In this document: piece by piece, positions 36,694 through 46,017 of the stretch
Numbering within the stretch: the first letter of the stretch is position 1
How the letters are laid out: every line of letters begins with the position of its first letter
Source: Phaseolus vulgaris
Taxonomy: Eukaryota > Streptophyta > Magnoliopsida > Fabales > Fabaceae
Length of the DNA stretch: 64,000 nucleotides
Reading direction: 5' to 3'
NCBI RefSeq assembly: GCF_000499845.2
Contig: NC_023755.2
Span: forward strand, 34,953,253 to 35,017,252
Translations under genes and position numbers: made by a program
The notes under the pieces: generated by a model
Told to the model about the DNA's origin: nothing
What the model saw: the letters and a program-made list of their open reading frames with translations, nothing else
Databases searched by the model: none

Positions 36694-37920
36694 TGTACCG
36701 TCCCGTATCAGGGCGTTGACTAAGTCAAGGTCAAAGTCAACGACTGGAAGGTCAAAGTCAACTCAAGGTGTCGCCCAGGTGTAGAGACGCCAAGAGGAAG
36801 CGTCGCCAAGGCAGGACAAGGCGTCGCTAAGGCAAGGCGTCGCCTAGGTGAAGGCGTCGCCCAGGTGAGGGCGTCGCCAGATCAAACAGTGTAAAAGCAA
36901 GGCAATCACGGTGTGGTTCCCCGATACCCATGGGTAGGAAAGACCATGGAGGGAGCGACGTCGTGGGAAAGCCTCAGGTCCCGATATCTCGGGAAAGTGA
37001 TAAAGAGAAGGAAAAGGTGGCTTCAAGGCCATAGTGATAGTACCAGTGAAGGGCAGCCTGACTCGCGAAGTACCCCTGCCGCCCCAAAGACGCCTTCGGG
37101 ACAGATACGACCCAAGAGGAAGGTCACGCCCAGGATAACCGGGTGCAGGGTGTGAGAGGAAGGCAGATACGCTCTCAGAGTAAGTGGCTAGATACTTGAG
37201 GGCATGAGTTGGCACCCAAAAGCCACCCCTAGCGCAGTAGCACTCCCAAGCAGGAGGACCCACACGTAGAAACGTCCCCAGATGGGCAGAGACGCCCCCA
37301 GATGGGGTCATGGCGTCGTGAGGCCCTCCACGTGTACGACAGCAATGCCGGAATAGAAACACCCTCTAGTCAGGTGCCAGGTAATTAAAGATATTCAATA
37401 CAGTTTCCCTTTTCAGCATTCAGGTACTATTATGGCTCCCAAGCGTTTCAACGTCTTAAATGCGCTACGTTTCGTAATTAAGCGCTTTAATGAGTGCGTT
37501 ACGTTCGAGTTAAAAACGCTTTAAGGCGCTTTAAATGCTGGGGCAGTTTAAATAGCGCTGGGAATGTCGGAAAAAGGGTTGGAACCTTTGGCAAATTGAC
37601 GAGAAACTCTTTGGTTGCTTGCCCGTGCTTTAAGGTTACGTACAAGTGACCGGAGAAGATTTTTGCCTGAAGGAGACAACACACACACATATACACAGTT
37701 TCTTTTACCACCCCCAGAGTGCCATACGCGGTGCTCAGAGACGTGGGTGGACAGTTTTTGGTGTTTCTTGCTGGCTGACTTGAGCGTCGGAGTGCACACG
37801 GCCGCTAGGGCGCCTCTTTGTCCTCTTTTTTGCAGGAATTCACGGGCAACCAGCGGGAAGGAGTCCCCAGTTGACTGTTGAGGTCGTGCACGAAGACGTC
37901 CCGGTCAACCGGACGGAACA
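36694..37920 (+). repeat. 5' LTR of the gypsy element
   Basis: TGTACCGTCC...GGACGGAACA. Its first 190 bp carry repeated GGCGTCGCC cores (about 36760-36890). Frames on either strand inside it recur in the 3' LTR and show no domain. Confidence 0.95.
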
Positions 37921-38020
37921 TTTGGCACCCACCGTGGGGCCGATATAAAACATTAGTCCCATCACAAGTTCGAGAAAAATTTACCAAGTTACAGTAACGT
38001 TGAAGGAGGTGGAAGTGACA
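37921..38020 (+). promoter_or_regulatory. Primer-binding region and leader
   Basis: Directly after the LTR comes TTTGGCACCCACCGTGGGGC. In other gypsy elements a TGGCGCC-type site at this place binds a tRNA 3' end; which tRNA is used here I cannot tell. The leader to the gag ATG is only 100 bp. Confidence 0.6.
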
Positions 38021-39311
38021 ATGGCCCCCACCAGACGAAGAGCAGCGCGCGCAGCCCCAACGGACCTATCCATGCAGCAGGTCCTGGAAATAATGAGGGG
38101 GCTGCAGCAGGACATGGCGGACTCGAAGATAGAGCAGGAGCGCATGCAGGCAGACCTTGACGCCTCGCATGAGCGCAACGAAGAGCTCCACCGTGTGAAT
38201 GAGGAGTTGCGTCAGGGCCTGAGAAACGATCGGAGGCGGCCTGGGCAGGACGAGACGGAGAACCATTCCCCACCAAGGGAGTTTTCCACTCCTTTCTCGC
38301 AGGAGATCCTAGATGCAGCGATCCCGAACACGTTCGCGGGACCGAAGGTAATCTTCACTGGGATGGAGGACCCAGAGACGCACCTTGCTGCATTTCACAC
38401 ACAGATGGTCCTGATAGGCGGTACTGATGCTGCCAAGTGCAAGCTCTTCATGAGCACCCTGACCGGGATGGCTATAGACTGGTTCATTAGCCTCCCCGAG
38501 GGCCATATCACATCTTTCCGCCAGTTGTCGCGGTTATTCAGAGAACAATACTTAGCCAACAAGGCCCCGCCGCCGGTCTCCTACGACCTGTTTGATGTGA
38601 AGCAATATCAGGGGGAGACCCTGAAGGAGTATATCAATCGCTTCGGGGCCCAGGTTGTGAAGGTTGGTACAACAGAGGAGCCTATGATCGTGTACGCATT
38701 TGTGAAAGGCGTATGCCCTGGCCCCTTTGGAGAATCTATTATCCGCAATCGCCCTAAGACCTTTGCCGAATTACGGCGTAGGGCGGTAGAGCACATTGCT
38801 TCGGAAGGGGAGGTATGTGTGAAGCGCACCAGCGCCGTACCCCCACGTCCGAGGGGACCAACGCGAGTTCAACCCGTCAGAGTCAATGAGACCACGACGG
38901 GGAGAAAGAAGTCAGAGGCGAGACGCCCCTACGACGCCAGAAAGCTCTAGCCTCGGGGCCCAGCAGGAGGCGAGCGCCCCGCCAGAGAAAGAGCAAGACC
39001 GGCGAGGTACAACTTCGTGGTTGAGTTGAAGGATTTGATTGCCGTGCCCAACATAGCTGAGAGGCTGAGGCGACCGGCGAAGACCGACAAGGTGTTAGGG
39101 CCCCGTAAAGACTCTTGGTGCGAATTCCACGAGGCTTTCGGGCACCAAATTGACAATTGCCTGTCGTTGGGCTACCAGCTAGATGAGCTGGTAAGGACTG
39201 GGTTTTTGAAAGATTATGTCGCAGATTCCCCAACGACTGCCACCTTGCCGTCGCCGGAAGATGAGCCAGTGCACGAGATGCCAGTACTTGGCGAGGTCCA
39301 TACCATTGCTT
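38021..39311 (+). pseudogene. gag of the gypsy element, interrupted
   Basis: ATG at 38021 (MAPTRRRAARAAP). Residues about 15-75 are a charged coiled-coil stretch, followed by the retrotransposon gag domain (ILDAAIPNTFAGPK, then SLPEGHITSFRQLSRLF, then YQGETLKEYINRF). A TAG at 38948-38950 breaks the frame; the same frame continues open with gag-like sequence (WCEFHEAFGHQIDNC) to 39382. The true continuation leaves this frame at about 39308-39312, where one extra T seems inserted before GGFSGGG. The frame upstream of 38021 opens at a TTG and is not needed. Confidence 0.85.
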
Positions 39312-42300
39312 GGAGGTTTCTCTGGCGGAGGGCCCACCGCCTCCCAGCGGAAGAAATACACGAGGGGGGTAAATTCAGTTGAAGAGAGACTCTCAGGGGA
39401 GCCATGGGAGTCAGATATCGTGTTCACACGACGAGACCTCCGAGATGTGGTACCCCACGACAACGATCCCGTTGTCATCTCCGTTGTCACGGCCGGAAGG
39501 AAGGTTCACAGAGTGCTTATTGATCAAGGAAGTTCGGCAGACGTCATGTTTCTGTCGACCTTCAACAAATTACGGTTGTCCCCCGATCTGCTGAGTCCCT
39601 ATACGGGATGTTTGTATGGGTTCGGGGATAACCAGGTAGAAGTCCGGGGGTACTTGGAGTTGAGGACTACGTTCACAGACGGAGAGGCCTCCCGCACCGA
39701 GAGTATCCGGTACCTCGTCGTGAACGCTAATTCTGCCTACAATATTTTGCTGGGCAGTGTCCTCCACCCGTCACATGAAGATGAAGCTACCAGACCTCAG
39801 CGGTCAGGTGATAGTCATCAGATCAGATCAGGAGGAGGCGAGGAAATGCTACGAAAACAGCCTGAAGACGAAGATAGGCGTTTTCATGGTGTACGAACGT
39901 CCGCCGAGCGCGGACGCAATGATGATTGAGGCGACGCCCGCTGGACTGACGCTTGAAGAGGCCATAGCAGAAAGGGCGATGCCCGAAGCAGATGTGCCAA
40001 TGGAGGAGGCGCCCGGGGAAGAGGCGGTGCCCCCCGAAGAAGCGGCGCCCGCCGAAGATGATAATAGGGAGCAACCTGCAGCTAACACCCTAGAAAGGGA
40101 GATTGGCGGCAAAGCTTTCAAGTTAGGAAGCTCGCTAAGTCCAGAAGAACAGGAAGGAGTCGCAGAAGTGATTTCGCGCCACCTGGATGCCTTCGCATGG
40201 TCCACTTCGGATATGCCGGGCATCGACCCCGATTTCCTGTGTCACCACCTCATCATGGACGCCACGGTCCGCCCCGTGCGTCAGAGAAGGAGGAAGTTCA
40301 ATGAGGAGCGACAACAGGTGGTGAAAGACGAAACGCAGAAGCTGCTGAGTGCTGGCCACATTAGGGAGATTCAGTACCCTGAGTGGCTCGCCAACGTCGT
40401 CTTGGTGAAAAAGGCGAGCGGAAAGTGGAGAATGTGCGTTGACTTCACGGACCTGAACAAGGCGTGCCCAAAGGATTCCTATCCGTTGCCTAGCATCGAC
40501 GCCCTAGTGGACAGTGCGTCTGGCAGCAAGGTGTTAAGCTTCCTGGACGCCTTCTCAGGGTATAACCAAATCAAGATGCACCCCAGAGACGAGAGCAAGA
40601 CTGCGTTCATGACTGAAACATGCAGTTATTGCTATAAGGTGATGCCCTTCGGGCTCAAAAATGCGGGCGCCACGTACCAGAGGTTAATGGACAAGGTCCT
40701 GGCGCCAATGCTTGGGAGGAACGTATACGCTTATGTAGACGACATGGTGGTGGCGTCGCAGAACAGGGTGCAGCACATGGCAGACTTGGAGGAGTTGTTC
40801 AACACAATATCCAAATACCGCCTCAAGTTGAACCCCGAGAAGTGTGTTTTCGGGGTAGAGGCCGGTAAATTCTTGGGTTTTCTGCTCACCGAGAGGGGGA
40901 TAGAGGCGAACCCCGACAAATGTGCGGCCATTATCGCCATGCGGAGTCCGACATCGGTAAAGGAGGTTCAACAGTTGACAGGGCGGATGGCGGCGCTCTC
41001 GAGGTTTGTTTCCGCCGGAGGTGAAAAGGGGCACCCGTACTTCCAGTGCCTCAAGAGAAACAATCGCTTTGCATGGACTGAGGAATGCGAAGCGGCTTTC
41101 GTTAAGCTGAAGGATTACCTGGCGACGCCTCTAGTTCTCTGCAAACCGGTAACGGGCGTGCCCCTCCGGTTGTATTTTACTGTAACAGATAGGGCCATCA
41201 GTTCTGTGTTGGTCCAAGAGCAGGACCAGAGCCAGAAACCCATCTACTTTGTAAGCAAGGCCTTACAGGGAGCTGAGACAAGGTACCAAGCACTGGAGAA
41301 GGCGGCGCTGGCGGTAGTGTTCTCGGCTAGGAGGCTCCGTCATTACTTCCACAGTTTTACGGTGGTGGTAATGACCAACCTCCCTATACAGAAGGTGCTA
41401 CAGAAGCCCGATGTGGCAGGAAGAATGGTACGCTGGGCAGTGGAACTGTCAGAATTCGACATACAGTACGAGCCTAGAGGATCCATCAAAGGGCAGGTGT
41501 ACGCGGATTTTGTAGCAGAACTTTCGCCCGGAGGTGAGCAAGAGGTGGAAGCGAGTTCACAGTGGCTGCTCTCGGTTGATGGCTCCTCAAACCAACAAGG
41601 GAGTGGTGCGGGAATAGTGCTGGAAGGACCCGACGGCATACTGATCGAGCAGGCCTTGCGTTTTGCCTTTAAGGCAAGTAACAATCAAGCAGAATATGAA
41701 GTCCTGATTGCAGGAATGCTCTTGGCCAAGGAGATGGGCGCTCAGAATCTCCTAGTGAAGAGCGACTCCCAGTTGATTACGGGGCAGGTGTCGGGTGAGT
41801 TCCAGGCGAAGGACCCACAGATGGCGGCGTATCTAAAATACGTCCAGTTGTTGAGAGGGGCGTTCAACGCTCTTGAGTTGATACACGTCCCGAGGGAGCA
41901 GAATGCCAGAGCTGACCTGCTCGCAAAGCTGGCCAGCTCAGACAAGGGGGGTAGACAGAGGACAGTGATCCAGGAGACCCTCAAAGCTCCGCGTCGATTC
42001 GTGGAAGACAACAGGGTGGATGTCCTCCAGATTTATGCATCGAGGGGAAGGCCGAGGAGTCACTCCTCTTTGACCCAAGATACGCAGAGGGCGCCCCGCA
42101 TCAGTATATACGCGGGTGTGTCTGAGGAAGAGCGGATGCAGGTCTGTGTCCTGTCCAAGGGAGACACCTGGATGACGCCCTATAAACGATACTTGGCAGA
42201 TGGGGCTCTTCCAGTGGACCCTAAAGAGGGTAAGAAAATCAAAAGAAATGCCGCAAGGTATACCTTGGTGGATGGGGTGCTGTTCAGACACGGTTTCACT

Positions 42301-43395
42301 CACCCTATCCTAACATGCGTCAGTGGCGATGAGTGCACCAGGATAATGGCGGAGCTACATGAAGGCATCTGCGGAAGCCATGTAGGAGGGAGGTCCTTGG
42401 CCTCCAAGGTAATACGCGCAGGTTTTTTCTGGCCAACGGTGAAAGATGATTGCGCACGGCACGCCCAGCGGTGTAAGCAATGTCAAAAGCACGCCGACTG
42501 GCACAAGGCGCCACCAGAAGAGTTGCGGTCCATATACAGCCCGTGACCTTTCCACACATGGGGAATTGACATCCTGGGCCCTTTCCCACTGGCAATCAGG
42601 CAGATGAAGTATCTGATCGTCGCCATCGAATACTTCACTAAGTGGATAGAGGCAGAGCCCGTGGCACAGATCACGGCGCATAAAGTACAGCATTTTGTGT
42701 GGAGAAACATCGTGTGTCGCTTTGGCGTACCTAGGCGCCTGATATCTGACAATGGGACCCAGTTTGCCAGTCAGCAGTTAAGAAATTTGTGCGCTGAAGT
42801 GGGAATCAAGCAAGTGTTCGCGTCGGTTGAACACCCCCAGACCAATGGACAAGTAGAGTCAGCAAACAGAGTTCTGCTGAGGGGGTTAAAAAGAAGGTTA
42901 GAGAAGGCCAAAGGGGCGTGGGCGGAAGAGGTGCCAAGGATTGTATGGGCATACCACACCACGCCCCAATCCTCTACTATGGAGACGCCTTTCAGTTTGG
43001 TGTACGGGTCGGATGCGATGATTCCAGTAGAAATACACGAAAGCTCACCGCGTTTTCAAAACTTTGTGGTGGAGGAATCTAATGAGGAGAGGCGGGTAAA
43101 CCTGGATCTGCTAGAAGAGGCCAGGGAAGAAGCTAGAATAAAAGCTGAAGCGATGAAGAGAAGAGTGGAGCGGCAATATAACTCTAAAGTAAAGCCACGA
43201 CAGTTTCAGGTGGGCGACCTAGTGATGAGGAAAGCTCACCCTTACGAGTTGGAGAATAAGCTGTCTCCCAAGTGGACCGGGCCCTTCAGAGTTACTGAGG
43301 CTAAGGGCAACGGTTCGTACAACCTGGAGACTTTAGATGGAGGCCCTATCCCGCGCAGTTGGAATGCGGCCAACTTAAAATTTTATTTCAGTTGA
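39312..43395 (+). pseudogene. Protease-RT-RNase H-aRNH-integrase polyprotein, interrupted
   Basis: The protease site VLIDQGSSADVMF is at about 39512-39550. After NILLG (near 39754) sequence expected in the family is missing, and the reading passes to another frame at STRHMKMKLP, so the GTG-opened frame at 39757 is not a real start. Reverse transcriptase: WRMCVDFTDLNKACPKDSYP, catalytic YVDD near 40732. RNase H follows (YFTVTDRAISSVL), then aRNH with VDGSS, AEYE and SDSQL, whose acidic residues are all present. Integrase HHCC finger at about 42358-42495 (H..H, CKQCQ). A TGA at 42544-42546 stands where the family has Trp before PF; the same frame then continues with D of WGIDILGPF, DNGTQF, and E of NGQVESANR, to 43395. 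Confidence 0.9.
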
Positions 43396-43849
43396 CTTAT
43401 GTAAGCAGAATGTAACAATTTAGTTGAAGGGGACGCTCTTTTTCCCTTTCGGGGGTTTTTTAATGAGGTCGCCCTAATAAATGTTAAAACCAGTTGACAA
43501 AAAGAAGTGCCTTGGTTTTCAGCCTTTATCTTTCCTTGTTTGAAGATTATGTGATGCGCCGCCTAGGCCATGGCGTCGCCAAGTAAGAAGGCGTCGCCTA
43601 GGTCCTGGCGTCGCCCAGAAAGAAGGCGCCGCCTAGATAAGGGCGTTGCCCTGAGAAGGCGTCGCCCAAGTGAAGGTATGCAGCGTTAGAAGAACGAGAC
43701 GAAAGGAAAGCGCGCGGTATATGAAGCATATGCAAAGTAAAGTGGCGTTGCAAAAGAATTATGATATTGAAAGGTGGTTGTTACAAGCAATGTTCAGTAC
43801 AAACGGAGCAAACGCTACAAATCATGCAAAAACACAAACGGCCCACTTC
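43396..43849. repeat. GGCGTCGCC minisatellite after pol
   Basis: Between 43556 and 43680 the core GGCGTCGCC and close variants occur about six times at 17-25 bp spacing, mostly followed by TAGG or CAAG. The same core recurs in the first 190 bp of both LTRs. The remaining sequence to 43849 lies downstream of the short antisense gene and has no domain. Confidence 0.75.
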
Positions 43850-44815
43850 TCAGCGCTCATCAGAGTCATCACTGGAGGAAGGCGAAGCCCCTTTCCCAGC
43901 CTGCAGCGCTCGAGTAAGTCGTGCCCTCTTTTCTTGGCCTATTTTCGAACCTGCACAAAGGGAAAAGATGTGTTAGAGACACCATGAAGGAAGACAGACA
44001 CAGTTAGAAAGGAACGAAGGCCGAAGTCGCCTAAGGCAGTGGTTCTTACTTATGTACTTCTCAAGACTCCTAGCGTTGGACTCCAAGCTGATCACCGTAG
44101 CAGAGTCAAAACCTCCCGCCTCAGCAAGAATCCGGCAAGCTATTTGATCACTTGGAGCCAGATTCTTGAGGGGTTTGGCTTTGAGGACCTTTTCCTCTCT
44201 CACCCAGTACAACGGAAACCCATCGAGGGCGTCGGGAACAAGATCAGTACAGCAGATCTTGAAGAACCGGCCTTTCCACCCCGTGAACGAGCTTTGGAAG
44301 GGTGTGAAGAGAACTCTTCCGGGAACATTGCTGAGAGTTACCCAGAGGTTGTGTCTCTGTCTCTTTACCTCAAAAAAGTGAAGAAAGAGGTCAACCGAGG
44401 GTGCACAACCCAGAAACCCAAAGAGGACATCGAAGGCCTTGACAAAGGCCCAGCTGTTGGGGTATAACTGGGCTGGAGCCACGTTGATCTCCGTCAGCAG
44501 TTCCTTCTCGAACCAGGAGAAGGGTAAGTGCACCCCGATTGTCTTGAACACCACCTGGTAAAAGTAAAAGAAAGGGACCCCGTTGTTGGCCCGTTCGTCT
44601 CCACACACTGGCTCCCCCAGGGTGCAAGGGAGCACAGCGATGTCGTCATCATGCCTCCTCGCGAAGGCCCGGTGGTCGTAAGAACACAACTCCCCTTTGT
44701 GTTCCCGTACGGCCCTGGTGGAGAGCAAGCATGAACACTCATCAAGAAGTTCGCTCGAGGCCCAAGGGTACAAGTCTTTGGGACGGACCCTGGAGGAAGC
44801 ATCGTGAGAAGACAT
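43850..44815 (-). CDS. Short antisense gene of the gypsy element (two exons)
   Basis: Opposite strand to gag-pol. Exon 1 44815-44050 (ATG MSSHDASSRVRPKDLYP), intron 44049-43951 with donor GTAAGAACC and acceptor TTTGTGCAG, exon 2 43950-43850; 867 nt, 288 residues (splicing inferred). The N-terminal domain resembles that annotated in plants as 'putative gypsy-type transposon' (PF04195-like, from memory): FEKELLTEINVAPAQLYPNSW, DLFLHFFEVKRQ, GWKGRFFKI, GFPLYW. Exon 2 adds a basic stretch (EKRARLTRALQAGKG) and an acidic Ser-rich end, then stops, so the linker and coiled coil of the longer paralogue are missing. Unspliced, the frame runs on to 43973. Function unknown. Confidence 0.72.
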
Positions 44816-46017
44816 TCTTTAACAAGATCAGGATGGCTAGAAATGCAAGGGTTGAGCGAGGGGAGCGAAGGTTAGAACAACCCTTCGACAGAGAAGAAAG
44901 GGTGCAAGAAGAAAGAACGCAAGTAGGTTATGAAGAGTGAGAAAACGATGAAGATAGTTCCAGAGCTTGAAGAGTTAAATAAAGCGGTTAGAGCGCCAAA
45001 CGACGTGAATGGATGCACCGCACGATTGATACACGTGGCAGAAGATGAAAGGATGACGCTGGCACCACTGGTTTAAATCAGAAAATGTCCCGTCAACAGA
45101 ATATCCAATGGTACGATCCGCCGTCGAAAATGAGTCAGGGGCATAGCAGGAGTCAGGACTTGATGAAATGACCGAATGTCCCACAAACCATACAAGTAGC
45201 ACCACGTGGATCAAGTCGAATGACAGAAGGTCCCATCAGCTATACAAGGAGCGCCACGTGGATGGCACAGACAAAGCCTTGGGCTCTTCGCTGTTATCAA
45301 GCATTGACCAAGGCAAGAGTTAAGGTCAATGTCGAGGTAAAGGTAACGCCCGAGGCGTTGCCAGGAAGGACGTAAAGGGCGACGACAGCGCGAGATGTCG
45401 CGGGCGTCGCCAACCCAAATACCGACAGGCGTCGCCTCCCCGATACCCACAGATAGGAAAGACTGTGGAGGGAGGCGAGACCGCCGAGCGCCAGCGAGTC
45501 ACTGGCAGGGTGTTCCCCGATACCTATGGGAAGGAAAGACCATGGAGGGAACAGACCCCCCCACGGCACTCGGCGTTTTAGACACCCGGGACGATACGGT
45601 GCTGCTCTAGCAGGCCTCTCCTTAGGCGTGGGCGCCGAGCATTAGAGATCAAGGAAAAGACCTTTCGGTATCAGAGACGTCCCGAGGACGATACGGCTTC
45701 ACTAAGTGAGCCTCTCCATGGGCGTGAGGGTTGGCGCGCAACCTTTCCCGATCATACCAAACCGCCCAACGAAGTGAAAGAAATGGGCAAAACACGGATA
45801 AAATAGTCGAAGCGTGTGGAGGGAAAAGAGAATGAGATCGCATAGCCAGAATCGTATGTGGCAGAGAAATAAATGCAACCATGCGGACATCCTAAATTAG
45901 TGACAAGAGTACAGATAGTTCAAAGAATTACAAGTTTTGACAGATAAAATCAAAAAACGAAGATAAAGAATGAAGAGTTGAGCTTGAAGAGGAAGGTGGC
46001 GGGTGAGAAGCAGCGGT
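44816..46017. repeat. Relic of element 3' end and LTR between the antisense genes
   Basis: 45080-45300 resembles the sequence before the real 3' LTR (TCAGAAAATGTC..CGTCA near 45080 and 48907; CCACGTGGATGGC near 45255, compare CACGTGGATGGCG at 48975). 45300-45750 has LTR-like phrases: CCCCGATACCCA..GATAGGAAAGAC at 45440 and CCCCGATACCTATGGGAAGG at 45515, compare 36919-36960. Two diverged copies of GGACGATACGG with a CCTCTCC run follow (45590 and 45680). The order pre-LTR then LTR matches the real 3' end, so it reads as an old internal 3' terminus. 45750-46017 shows nothing recognisable. Confidence 0.6.

Noticed and set aside
36844..37362. 172-codon - strand frame in the 5' LTR (repeated as 140 codons in the 3' LTR)
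   Set aside because: Non-coding LTR; the frame differs between the two LTRs and shows no domain.
39757..39759. GTG as the start of a 929-codon pol protein
   Set aside because: Reading upstream shows protease in another frame and missing sequence; the frame is opened by an indel and not by a true start.
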